The notes beneath the pieces are model-generated. The model ran no database searches and was not told where the DNA came from. It saw only the letters and a list, made by a program, of their open reading frames with translations. A program made the translations under genes and the position numbers. This document shows, piece after piece, positions 33,670-43,012 of a stretch of DNA of 45,511 nt (position 1 is its first letter; every line of letters starts with the position of its first letter). This DNA is from Bacteroidota bacterium (GTDB lineage: Bacteria > Bacteroidota > Bacteroidia > Chitinophagales > Chitinophagaceae): positions 1-45,511 of the forward strand of contig JAPLEO010000108.1 of the NCBI GenBank assembly GCA_026391125.1, read 5' to 3'.

Positions 33670-35952
33670 ATGATGATTGATAGTGTATATGAACTAGAAA
33701 AAAAATTTTACAAATTTCTCAGTGATGATGAAGTGATGCAAAATTTTTTAGACGATGAAGCCTTTGCTGGCATTTGGTTTTGGGATCTAAATCATCCTAA
33801 TACTATTTGGTTAAGTAAGTCTCTTAAAAAACTTTTGGGATTTGATGCGAATTACAAATTCAAACTTCCAGGCTCATGGGATAATTTAGTGCCTCCTAAC
33901 GAAATCGAAACCATTTGTTCTTCATTCGACAAATACCTTGAGTCAAACACAGCAGAATCCTTTGAAATAGATATACCATTTATACAAAAAAATAAACACG
34001 CTGTTTCCTTACATTGTAGGGCAATTACTGTAAAAGATAAATCTTATTTATTGGGATTAGTTCAGGTGCAAGAAAAACAAAGAGATCTTAGGTCCGATAA
34101 AATTACAGCGTTTCCGTTTGTTGGAAAAAAGAATGATACTGATCAAGTTTATCATACAGATCAGGAAAATGCTTCTAAATATGAGAGCGTCATCATTGCA
34201 GGAAATTTAGGCGGCTGGGAATATGAAGTAAATACTAACGACCTCTGGTGTAGTAAGGAATACTTCGATTTGCTAGGCTATGATACAAAAGATATAAGAG
34301 GATGGGGTAAATATGATGTGAAACAGGTATGGATTGATTTGTTGCATCCTGATGATCTTGAAAATGCAACAAAATATTTTGGCCAATATCTGAAGAATTT
34401 GAAAGGCGTATACTATCAGAATTTTAGAATGAAACATGCAGATGGTAGATGGCTTTGGATTTCAAGTAGGGGGAAAGTGATGGTTGAAGTTGTTAATGGA
34501 ATTGAATCAACACTAGTGATTGGTACACATACCGACATTTCCGAAAGCAAAAGATTAGAAGAAGAGCTTCAGGAAAGAAAAAAAATTGTGATGCAGGATA
34601 ATGCATTGTTAAAATCAATCATTGATAGCCCTCAAGATATTTTAATTGTAAGTATTGATACAGAATATCGATACACTGCGTATTCACCTAAGTACCAAAA
34701 ATTCGTAAAAGAAAAATTTAATAAAGAAATTTTTATTGGTTTTAAAATACTTGATATTTTTTCAGAAGCTCAGTTGAAGGTTTTTAAACCTGCAATTGAT
34801 TCTGCTCTAAGCGGGAAAAATGTTCAGCTCACAATTTCAATTCCCACGACTTCTGGTCAATTAACCTATGTCGAAAACAGATACAATGCTATCGTGGATA
34901 GTTCAGGAAAAGTAATTGGTGCAACCGTTTTTATTCATGATATAACAAAAGAAAAAGAGGCAGAGAACTCCAATAAGATTAATGAACTGAGGTATGCAAG
35001 TTTGTTTACTTCTGCTATGGATGCCATTTTTATTGCCAACATAAAAACTGGTATTGTCGTTGATGTTAATTTAAAAGCATGCGAGTTAATGGAGTATGAA
35101 AGATCTGAATTGATTGGAATACACCAAACTCAGTTACATCCAGCAGAATGCCTTGAAGGAGCGTCTCAAAAATTTCAAGAATTTACAGAGTCTGGTGACT
35201 TTAATAAAAGGGAGACCTATGTTCAGTCTAAAAGTGGAAAGAAGAAACCAGTTTTGATTTCTGTAGGAGCACCTTTCAAAATTGGTGACGAACAATTCAC
35301 CGCGGGTTTTTTTAAAGACCTTACAAAATTAAAAAAAGTTGAAGCAACTGCCTACAATTTGCTAGAAATGTTGAAAGTCGAAGAAATGATTTCTACAACT
35401 GGTAGTATAGAGGTTGACTTAATTACTAAGAAGATCACTTGGAGTGATGAGTTTTTCAAAATTTTAGGCTATGAACCACAATCTTTTGAGTTAGATATGG
35501 ATTCTCTTTACAATCACATTTTTTCTGAAGATAAAGATGCATTTGTTGTCTGGCAGGAGAGGGCCATGCAAACAAAAGGCCAATCAGAACCGATCGACCT
35601 CAGAATTCTAAAAAATGATGGAACCATTTCTTCCATTAGAACTTCAGGCATTAGCTTCGAAAATGAAAATGGAATTGTCACTAAATTTATTGCTGTGGCA
35701 AAAGATATTACTAATCGAAAAAGAAATTCTGAAGAACTGTTCAAACAAAATAAACAATTAAAGGAAATTGCTTGGACTCAATCACATATTGTAAGAGCAC
35801 CATTAACAAGATTGATGGGGTTGGTTTACGCGATACAAAAAGGCATCGTACCCGAAACTGAAAAGGAGGTATATTACAAATATATTGTAGACTCAGCACA
35901 TGAATTAGATTCTGTGATCAAAGACATCACTGCAAAAACTGTTTTAAACTAA
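33670..35952 (+). CDS. Multi-PAS signalling protein ending in a HisKA-like domain without ATPase
   Basis: The product is 760 residues, cytoplasmic, with no transmembrane segment. About five PAS-type modules follow in order: about 25-135 (AGIWFWDLNHPNTIWLSKSLKKLLGF), 170-300 (GGWEYEVNTNDLWCSKEYFDLLGYD, HPDDLENATKYF, HADGRWLWISSRGKV), 310-435 (IDSPQDILIVSIDTEYRYTAYSPKY), 440-555 (MDAIFIANIKTGIVVDVNLKACELMEY) and 565-685 (GSIEVDLITKKITWSDEFFKILGYE). The last 70 residues form a dimerisation helix pair with the H-box WTQSHIVRAPLTRLMG (H706). No HATPase_c domain follows: the stop lies 3 bp from the convergent MFS gene. It probably senses small ligands or redox state and signals through a partner kinase. 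Confidence 0.88.
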   Translation: MMIDSVYELEKKFYKFLSDDEVMQNFLDDEAFAGIWFWDLNHPNTIWLSKSLKKLLGFDANYKFKLPGSWDNLVPPNEIETICSSFDKYLESNTAESFEIDIPFIQKNKHAVSLHCRAITVKDKSYLLGLVQVQEKQRDLRSDKITAFPFVGKKNDTDQVYHTDQENASKYESVIIAGNLGGWEYEVNTNDLWCSKEYFDLLGYDTKDIRGWGKYDVKQVWIDLLHPDDLENATKYFGQYLKNLKGVYYQNFRMKHADGRWLWISSRGKVMVEVVNGIESTLVIGTHTDISESKRLEEELQERKKIVMQDNALLKSIIDSPQDILIVSIDTEYRYTAYSPKYQKFVKEKFNKEIFIGFKILDIFSEAQLKVFKPAIDSALSGKNVQLTISIPTTSGQLTYVENRYNAIVDSSGKVIGATVFIHDITKEKEAENSNKINELRYASLFTSAMDAIFIANIKTGIVVDVNLKACELMEYERSELIGIHQTQLHPAECLEGASQKFQEFTESGDFNKRETYVQSKSGKKKPVLISVGAPFKIGDEQFTAGFFKDLTKLKKVEATAYNLLEMLKVEEMISTTGSIEVDLITKKITWSDEFFKILGYEPQSFELDMDSLYNHIFSEDKDAFVVWQERAMQTKGQSEPIDLRILKNDGTISSIRTSGISFENENGIVTKFIAVAKDITNRKRNSEELFKQNKQLKEIAWTQSHIVRAPLTRLMGLVYAIQKGIVPETEKEVYYKYIVDSAHELDSVIKDITAKTVLN

Positions 35953-35955
35953 TCG

Positions 35956-37203
35956 CTAAAGTCCCATTGCTTTTCTTTGCTTTACCATCTTGCTGACTCT
36001 GTATACCATTAATATGCTGATCACCGAAAGGATAGCAATCAAAATGCCTAAAGTGTTGTAATGTTCCAAAGGACTATACTTATCTTTCTGAACTACAATC
36101 ATGCCTCCAACTGCAGCGGCAACACCACCAGCAATTTGTTGTAAAGAAGAATTGATGCTCATGAAAGCTCCACGATCGTGCATTTTTGGTAACCCTGATG
36201 TTAAGGCCATCGCTGGGACCATCCTACTCATCATACTCACCATGAAAAAGATATTGAACAATATGATCACTGCAAAAGGTACTGGAGTAAGATTGGTATA
36301 AATCAATACCATAATGATCATTACAATTGATGCGATTGAAAAGATCTTGAACTTATCGATCGTATCACTCAATCTGCCAATCAGGGGCATTGTAAAAAGT
36401 GAACTAACTCCCGATACTATAAAAATAATCGGCAATTGTTGTTGCGTTATATGCAGGTTGTTGATGGCAAATGCACTTCCCCATGGCATCATCATGAATC
36501 CTCCAATTGATAAGATGGCGGTTGAAAGAAAACCGATCCGATAGTGTTTTTGAGCAATCGTATGCCACAAGTGCATGATGGCATTTTTTTCATTTTTTTC
36601 ATCCAGATGTTTAGTTACAGGTTTTAGTTTGATCAACACGATCAACCAAACTATGGATGCCAATACCACGATCATTAAAAAAGGTGTTTGCCAGCCCCAT
36701 GCATTGGCAATATATAAACTTATGGGAATGCCTAAAACCTGACTGGCCCCAAAACCCATTTGCATAAAACCCATGACACGACCTCTTTTTTGAATTGGGA
36801 AAAGATCCGCTACAATGGCCATTGATATGGAGCCAATAACTCCTCCAAATAATCCAGTGATAATTCTAGCAGTGATCAAAAAATAATAACTGTGTGCGAG
36901 TCCGCAACACAATGTGCCAATAATAAAACCAATATAAAAGAATAGTAATAATTTCTTTCTGTCGAATTTGTCGGCAAAACCAGCTGTGAGTAGCCCAGAG
37001 ATTCCAGCACTAAAGGCATATGCAGAAACAGCCATGCCAAATTGGGAGGTTTTTAAATTCATCGATTTCATGAGCATATCGCCAAGGGGGGACATGACCA
37101 TAAAATCTAATACTACCGTAAACTGTGTTATAGCAAGTAAAAAAATGACAAGGATCTGGTAAGCGCTAAACTTATCAGAGTGATGTTTGGTTTCTGTTTG
37201 CAA
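35956..37203 (-). CDS. MFS transporter
   Basis: The product is 415 residues with twelve predicted membrane helices and MFS signatures: GFADKFDRKKLLLFFY between helices 2 and 3 (motif A), ARIITGLFGGVIGSISMAIVADLFP, and RGRVMGFMQMGFGASQVLGIPIS (motif C-like). The topology is of the DHA1 drug or sugar efflux kind. The start is TTG at 37203, because an in-frame stop lies 12 bp upstream and the nearest ATG is out of frame. It follows the GH2 gene in the same direction, but a hairpin separates them. Substrate unknown. Confidence 0.85.
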   Translation of the reverse strand: MQTETKHHSDKFSAYQILVIFLLAITQFTVVLDFMVMSPLGDMLMKSMNLKTSQFGMAVSAYAFSAGISGLLTAGFADKFDRKKLLLFFYIGFIIGTLCCGLAHSYYFLITARIITGLFGGVIGSISMAIVADLFPIQKRGRVMGFMQMGFGASQVLGIPISLYIANAWGWQTPFLMIVVLASIVWLIVLIKLKPVTKHLDEKNEKNAIMHLWHTIAQKHYRIGFLSTAILSIGGFMMMPWGSAFAINNLHITQQQLPIIFIVSGVSSLFTMPLIGRLSDTIDKFKIFSIASIVMIIMVLIYTNLTPVPFAVIILFNIFFMVSMMSRMVPAMALTSGLPKMHDRGAFMSINSSLQQIAGGVAAAVGGMIVVQKDKYSPLEHYNTLGILIAILSVISILMVYRVSKMVKQRKAMGL

Positions 37204-37219
37204 GTGGGTGCATTAAACG

Positions 37220-37257
37220 TAAAAGGATCTCTTTGACCTTGCAAAGAAATCCTTTTA
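37220..37257 (-). terminator. Hairpin between the GH2 and MFS genes
   Basis: AAAAGGAT (37221-37228) and ATCCTTTT (37249-37256) form a perfect stem with a second inner stem TCTTTG/CAAAGA. Read on the minus strand it lies after the GH2 stop and is followed by T-rich DNA, so it probably limits readthrough into the MFS gene. Confidence 0.6.
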
Positions 37258-37298
37258 AAACTATATTACAAAACCGACTAAAGAATAATCTCAAGAAA

Positions 37299-39719
37299 TT
37301 AATGGCTATTTAGTTCAAGGGAAGCCTTGCTAATGCCATTTGATGATGCTTCAAAATGAATAGTACTATTTGATTTGCCCGATTGAATGATCACCTGACA
37401 CTTGCCGTTAAAGCTGCTACGTTTCCATTTTCCCTCTGCACAGATATCTGCTTCATGACTACTTGGGTCTCCATTACCGACTCCGATAATTTTTGCATCC
37501 CCTGTTAATGAAAACTCAATCAGCCTATTCGCATCAGGTACTTCGCGACCAGCATTATCTAGTATGCTAATATTGATTACAGAAACATCTTTTCCATCTG
37601 CTTGTAAAATTGTTTTTGATGATTCTATCAAAATATTTGAAGCCTCATTTGTTGTTTCTACAGAACTGGTTAGGCGCTTTCCCTTTTTATAGGCAACAGC
37701 TTCTAACTTACCTGCTTCATAATTTACAGACCATTGTAAGTGACTATTTCTTGGCATTTCTTTTTTGCCAAAACTTTTGCCATTTAAAAATAGTTCCACA
37801 TTATCTGCATTGCTATTTACCCAAACATCAATTGGCCTTCCTTCTTTTCCTTTCCAGTTCCAATGTGGAGAAATGTGTAAGACATCTTTATCGGTCCACC
37901 AGCTTTGATAGTAGTAATAAATATTTTTTGGAAATCCACAAACGTCCATGATCCCGAAATGCGAATTCACATTGGGCCATCTATAAGGAGTAGGCTCTCC
38001 TCTGTAATCGAAGCCAGTCCATACAAAACCACCGATCCAATAATTATTTGTTGCGGCTAATTTCCACCATTCCTCTGCTCTGCTTGCCCACCATGGTGCA
38101 GTGATATCCTGGTCTGGTACATATGCACGAATACTATCTTTTTCATAAATACCTCTTGTTGTAACAGTGCTTCCCATTTCTGTGCCCATGACTGGTTGAT
38201 TAGGATGATCGCGATGGTAATCTGCCACATTCATATGTCGGTAGTTAAAACCTCTCACTGGAATTACTTCATTCACCCCTTTGAAAAAATTGGGTAAGTC
38301 GGCCGCATAAGTACTTGTTCTGGTAGGATCTAACTCCAATTGCTTTGCTAATAATGTTTGTGCAATTCTTTTGCCGATGGAGGTGGTTTGGATCCATCCT
38401 TCTTCATTTCCGATTGACCACATGAATATGGAGGGGTGATTACGATCACGCTTGATCAATCGCTCAAACTGATCCATGTATTCATTACTACTATTCAATA
38501 ATCTTTGTTCATCTAAAACAAGCATGCCGATACTATCACAGGCATCTAAGAGTTCTGGAGTTGGGGCATTATGGCTGGTGCGATAAGCATTGCTTCCCAT
38601 TTTTTTAAGCAAGTCAATACGATAATATTGCATCGCATCAGGAAGTGCAGAACCAATACCCGCATGATCCTGGTGGTTATTGGTACCAAGAATTTTGACG
38701 TGCTTACCATTCAAGAAAAAGCCTTCTTTCGCATCAAATCGTAAAGTGCGGACGCCAAATTTGTTTGTTTGTTTGTCAATTAATTGATCAGCCACCTTGA
38801 TTTCAGAAACAACCCGATATAAATAAGGGTCATTGAGATCCCATAAATGAGCATTTGATAGTGTAAGGTTTTGTTTGATGCGAAGATCGCTTCTGGAACT
38901 AAGTATCAAATTTTGTGGAGCAGCGCTTGCAATTTTATTGCCATTCCGATCAGTTAGATAAGTTAGTAAAATTCCATTGGCACCCTTAAACCCTTTGTTT
39001 TCGATAGATGTTTCCACACTTACTATTGCATCTTTACCCTTCACATTTGCTGAAACAAAAATGCCATCATTGGCAATATGCAAATTATTCAATTGCTTCA
39101 ACCAAACATGTCTGTATATTCCAGCACCCTCGTAAAACCAGCCTTCGTATTGCGTTGCATCAACCCGAACTACGATCACATTTTCTTTTTCGTAATTAAT
39201 AAAATCGGTGATATCATAATTCACACCAAGATATCCGCTTAAATTATTACCTGTGTAAATGCCATTTACCCAAATGCGGGCATTGCGAAAAATACCATCG
39301 AACTGCAATTGAAATCGATTACCTGAATCAGCTTTTGCAATTTTAAAATGTTTACGATACCAACCAATACTGGTTTCAGGATATAAGCCACCTACTTTTT
39401 TAAAACCATGAGATTCAACATCTAAGTTTTGTGAATGATCAAATGGAAGACTTACTGCCCAATCGTGTGGTAAATTCAAATTCGTCCATCCAGAATCCAC
39501 AAACCCAGGATCAATCGCCGTTTCAAAAGCTCCTCCTGTTTTCGAAAAAATGTTGGCCACCCCATATTTAAAATCCTTTGAGGGATCAGTGGCATGTCCA
39601 AAATGGAATTTCCAACCTTCATCAAAACTGATTTTCTTTTGTGCGTTTGTTGACTGTGTCAGAAAAAACAATAGAACAGCAAGCAAGATTTGTTGACTAG
39701 TTTTATATAAATGCATCAT
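37299..39719 (-). CDS. Secreted glycoside hydrolase family 2 protein (beta-galactosidase type)
   Basis: The product is 806 residues with a signal peptide (ILLAVLLFFLTQSTNA). The GH2 layout is complete: sugar-binding jelly roll (FDEGWKFHFGHA, NLPHDWAVSLP, IGWYRKHFKIA), an immunoglobulin-like domain, a TIM barrel and C-terminal domains of the DUF4982 kind. Catalytic residues are E439 (SIGNEEG, acid/base) and E514 (GTEMGS, nucleophile), with NNHQDHAGIG and SNAYRTSHNAP around the pocket. It acts in the periplasm, probably releasing beta-linked galactose or a related sugar. It lies 100 bp downstream of the GH38 gene, and both are followed by the MFS gene. The exact sugar is inferred from family only. 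Confidence 0.88.
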   Translation of the reverse strand: MMHLYKTSQQILLAVLLFFLTQSTNAQKKISFDEGWKFHFGHATDPSKDFKYGVANIFSKTGGAFETAIDPGFVDSGWTNLNLPHDWAVSLPFDHSQNLDVESHGFKKVGGLYPETSIGWYRKHFKIAKADSGNRFQLQFDGIFRNARIWVNGIYTGNNLSGYLGVNYDITDFINYEKENVIVVRVDATQYEGWFYEGAGIYRHVWLKQLNNLHIANDGIFVSANVKGKDAIVSVETSIENKGFKGANGILLTYLTDRNGNKIASAAPQNLILSSRSDLRIKQNLTLSNAHLWDLNDPYLYRVVSEIKVADQLIDKQTNKFGVRTLRFDAKEGFFLNGKHVKILGTNNHQDHAGIGSALPDAMQYYRIDLLKKMGSNAYRTSHNAPTPELLDACDSIGMLVLDEQRLLNSSNEYMDQFERLIKRDRNHPSIFMWSIGNEEGWIQTTSIGKRIAQTLLAKQLELDPTRTSTYAADLPNFFKGVNEVIPVRGFNYRHMNVADYHRDHPNQPVMGTEMGSTVTTRGIYEKDSIRAYVPDQDITAPWWASRAEEWWKLAATNNYWIGGFVWTGFDYRGEPTPYRWPNVNSHFGIMDVCGFPKNIYYYYQSWWTDKDVLHISPHWNWKGKEGRPIDVWVNSNADNVELFLNGKSFGKKEMPRNSHLQWSVNYEAGKLEAVAYKKGKRLTSSVETTNEASNILIESSKTILQADGKDVSVINISILDNAGREVPDANRLIEFSLTGDAKIIGVGNGDPSSHEADICAEGKWKRSSFNGKCQVIIQSGKSNSTIHFEASSNGISKASLELNSH

Positions 39720-39819
39720 ATGATTTTTAAATGGGCAATAGGATGGTCGGTACTACTCAAAGCAGTATCATAAAGTTATTTAGAACCATAGAATTAATGA
39801 TGATAAAAATCAAGTTTCC

Positions 39820-42684
39820 CTAAAATTTAGATAGTCCAAACCTCGAGCTAACCTGATCTCCTAGTTTTTGTGCTTCAGAAAGATTGAATTTTTGGTGAAA
39901 TTGCAAAACGATCTCAAATTTTACTTTGCCTTCTTGATCAGCTTTATAATTCGTATGCCAGTAATTATTCATAACATAAACAAATAATGTAGCGGATGAT
40001 TTACTTGCTTCCTTCCATATTTTAGTATCTCTGGTAATTCTTTTTTCATCGATCATCTCTCCCAATTCGAAGAGGGCTGCGGCCGGACAAGCAATGGTAA
40101 CTCCCACATTTTCATTGGAGATATCGATCCATTTTTGAACAGAAAAGAACTCTCTGTTTGATCCTTTGAGTTGCCCTTTCTCTGGACTGATAAAGCTATT
40201 ATCCATACCCACGCGAACGGTTGGATTTGTGATTGAAAAAGGAAGAGCGATATGTACGGATTCTTTATCTCGAATGGATTGTTTATCAAGTTCTACAGTA
40301 ATATGAAGTTTGTCATCTAAAGCCGACTTACTAATTTCATACACTACTTCTTTCATACCCTCCAATGAACAAGTAATCCGCTGCGTTTTTGTAAGGGGTC
40401 CATCTTCTGTCCATTCTATCTTTTTTACTTTCGATAGAAAATAATTCGATGGGTTAAAACCTTTCACATAGATCGCTCCACCGAGGCCAGAATACTTTGC
40501 TGGGTCTACCCATTCTTTGCCATTTACCTGTATACTTTTTATAAAACCAGTACTATTATCAATCGCATAAACAAGTTTCGGAATTACCCTGTTATTAATT
40601 GGCGTTGCCGATTCTAGATGATGGATAGTCGCTGATAATTCTTGTTGTTGCTGAATTTTATTCGTGAAATAAATAGCAGAGTCGAGTAACCTTTTCTTGT
40701 AATCCCACTGATGTATCGCGAACTTACTATCAGGTTCAGAAATACTATTGTAAGCCCCCCAGGTATGTTCATGCCATAGTACGATGAATTTTTTTGCATT
40801 GTATAATTCAACAGAATCAATTTTAACTTTGTTCAGTCTTGCAATTTTTTCAAGCTCCAAAATTTTAAAACTCGTTTGCCTTGCAGCTACTTCTTCTTTA
40901 GCACTTGAATAAGCACCATCTTCCCAATAAGGAGTGAGATCGCCAGATAAAGTTGGAATCCTTTTCCCATAAGCCTTTTCAAAGTCTTCAAATAAATCAG
41001 TCACGGTAGCCAAGCGAATGATCGGCGATTCATAGTGCTCATTCCAATGACGTACAAAATCGCTGATTTTTCCATCCGTTTTGCCATTATCAGAAAAGAT
41101 ATTATATCGCCATTGTATGATGGAATAGGGGTAATGATCCTGATCTAATTCAGATAAATAAGCAGCAATTTTTTTCTCACCTCGATCATTGATTCCGCCT
41201 GGTGCATAGCCATGCCAAGACGAATAACCCTTGCCTGCAGTCCATAAAAGAATACTATCTTTTCCGTCAGTCGATTTCCACCAAAATGGTTTGTCGCCAA
41301 CTGCTCTTAAAAAAGACCCGATCCTGTCGCCCTTATCTGGCATGGATTCTATATAATTTGGTCCGCTTGAATAATAACGAATTCCTTGTTTTGCCAAAGA
41401 GTGAACCATACTCCAGCTAATGCCAGGTATATCTGACATCATTACTGCATTAATAGTAAGTTTTTGTTCTTTGCGAAGTTGCACTGCATAATCAGTGATC
41501 CAATTCATTTCTTCCGGATTGCATAAGCCGGTAAGAACGTTGGTATAAAATCCGGATAATCCAATTTGTTTTTTTCTAACAGCTTCAAAGAAAGCTTGTT
41601 GGTCTGCTTTGCTGGCTGTTTTCAAAAAACTTTCAACAGCCCATAAGGATTCTACATTCCAAACAAAGCGACTACCATTGGGGTAATCTTTTGTTTCTTT
41701 GATCAATTGCAATGCATCGTAGATATTATCAATATGGATTTTTTCAACTTCTTCCTGTAAATGTGAATAACCAATATCGGTATGGGCATTGTGTATAAAG
41801 TAGATCTGCCTTTTGTTTACTGGATAAATACTCAACTGTTTCTCTACTGATAATTGTTGTCCAATCTTTGCTTTGATAGTCAAATCTGTTTTCTTTGTAA
41901 CAGGTTCCACTGCAATTTCAAAACTATTCATTCCATTCACGATCGTATGCTTTTCTTGAGCCTTTCCATTGATCTCAATTTCAATGTTGGTAGAATTGCC
42001 GAAGTGTAAAACGGTAAATAATAAGGGTACTTTTTTGGCATTATTTGTCTTCAATAGAAATGGAAGAGCCGCTACATCCATTTTTTCTTCGAAAGGATAT
42101 TGAAAGGTCATATACCAATCGGGGCTGTCTTGTTTTTGTCCGATTACTTTAATTCTCAGTGATTTCCCAATTTCATATTTTGAAACGGGCACTCTTAAAT
42201 AGGCAATTCCATGTGCATCTAAAGCACCATCTTGTTTTAGATAATTAAACAACAACTTGGTACTGTCTTTGCTTTCAAAACTCCAAATAGGCTGATAGTT
42301 TTTGGGATGTGTCGTGAAAGTGAGTACATATGTATCATTGATAAACAGATCGAAGTTGCGATCTCCCTTACTAGTACCAGTAGAATGTGCCGCTATCCAA
42401 TTAAAATAAGCATAAGGAGCTGTTTGGTTACTAGGGATGGCAGTAGTTTCCCATTCGATCGCTTTTTTCCCATCATTACAACGGGTAAGCAAAGCCATAT
42501 TCACAAAGTCGGGATAGATCGAAAAATAGGAAATGGTTTCTCCTTGTAAAGTTTTTGTATAGCCATTCAAAATGGTTTGTTTCCCAAATATGGGAACATC
42601 GATTTGAGCAATTACTATATTAGAAAATAGGGCTAAAATCAATGTGGCAAATAGAATTTTAAAAGAAGATTTCATAGTTGGCAT
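39820..42684 (-). CDS. Secreted glycoside hydrolase family 38-like alpha-mannosidase
   Basis: The product is 954 residues with a signal peptide (MKSSFKILFATLILALFSNIVIAQ; the ATG at 42675 fits it as well as 42684). After a beta-rich N-terminal domain, the GH38 catalytic barrel starts near residue 295 with FIHNAHTDIGYSHLQEEVEK (zinc ligands H and D), RFVWNVESLW and the nucleophile segment MMSDIPGISW (D418). A beta-sandwich mannosidase domain follows. Family members hydrolyse alpha-mannosides using a zinc ion. The protein should be periplasmic. It is the first gene of the GH38-GH2 pair on the minus strand. No SusC/SusD pair is nearby, so import of the substrate must be handled elsewhere. Confidence 0.85.
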   Translation of the reverse strand: MPTMKSSFKILFATLILALFSNIVIAQIDVPIFGKQTILNGYTKTLQGETISYFSIYPDFVNMALLTRCNDGKKAIEWETTAIPSNQTAPYAYFNWIAAHSTGTSKGDRNFDLFINDTYVLTFTTHPKNYQPIWSFESKDSTKLLFNYLKQDGALDAHGIAYLRVPVSKYEIGKSLRIKVIGQKQDSPDWYMTFQYPFEEKMDVAALPFLLKTNNAKKVPLLFTVLHFGNSTNIEIEINGKAQEKHTIVNGMNSFEIAVEPVTKKTDLTIKAKIGQQLSVEKQLSIYPVNKRQIYFIHNAHTDIGYSHLQEEVEKIHIDNIYDALQLIKETKDYPNGSRFVWNVESLWAVESFLKTASKADQQAFFEAVRKKQIGLSGFYTNVLTGLCNPEEMNWITDYAVQLRKEQKLTINAVMMSDIPGISWSMVHSLAKQGIRYYSSGPNYIESMPDKGDRIGSFLRAVGDKPFWWKSTDGKDSILLWTAGKGYSSWHGYAPGGINDRGEKKIAAYLSELDQDHYPYSIIQWRYNIFSDNGKTDGKISDFVRHWNEHYESPIIRLATVTDLFEDFEKAYGKRIPTLSGDLTPYWEDGAYSSAKEEVAARQTSFKILELEKIARLNKVKIDSVELYNAKKFIVLWHEHTWGAYNSISEPDSKFAIHQWDYKKRLLDSAIYFTNKIQQQQELSATIHHLESATPINNRVIPKLVYAIDNSTGFIKSIQVNGKEWVDPAKYSGLGGAIYVKGFNPSNYFLSKVKKIEWTEDGPLTKTQRITCSLEGMKEVVYEISKSALDDKLHITVELDKQSIRDKESVHIALPFSITNPTVRVGMDNSFISPEKGQLKGSNREFFSVQKWIDISNENVGVTIACPAAALFELGEMIDEKRITRDTKIWKEASKSSATLFVYVMNNYWHTNYKADQEGKVKFEIVLQFHQKFNLSEAQKLGDQVSSRFGLSKF

Positions 42685-43012
42685 ACTGATTAAGAATTAT
42701 TAACTAAATTATTGCTTCAAAACCATTGGTCTTATTGAATAAATCAATGCGGTTTATCAAAAGTAGACAATGAAAAGATACATTATAGCATATTTAATGC
42801 TTTCTTTCTAGAGCTTTCCTGCTAATTCTCAGTCAGTGTCTGAAACAGAACCCATGAGGCATTGAATTGATATAAAAATTGGTATTTCGCTTCAAACTAA
42901 TAAGTTATTGACATCTTATGGAATATGGCTGAATAAATTGATTTTTATTTTTTTGATTGCTAAACCTTGATTAATTTTTCTTGTCTAAATCATTAATATT
43001 TCATTTCCTTCT
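42685..43012. other. 328-bp divergent intergenic region
   Basis: This stretch separates the GH38 gene (minus) from the ATP-grasp gene (plus). It holds a relic ORF at 42770-42865 (listed separately) and AT-rich DNA. I found no perfect -7 box for either gene and no stable hairpin. Confidence 0.5.
42770..42865 (+). pseudogene. Relic of a secreted-protein gene (signal peptide with internal stop)
   Basis: From ATG 42770 the frame reads MKRYIIAYLMLSF, a TAG stop at 42809, then SFPANSQSVSETEPMRH and TGA. Ignoring the TAG, this has the shape of a Bacteroidota signal peptide with its cleavage region (ANSQS). No longer coding region follows. It may be the remaining 5' end of a deleted or decayed secreted-protein gene; chance resemblance cannot be excluded. 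Confidence 0.35.

Noticed and set aside
35514..35952. Truncation of a histidine kinase by a frameshift at the PAS gene end
   Set aside because: The next gene on the opposite strand begins 3 bp after the stop and is intact, so no room is left for an ATPase remnant.
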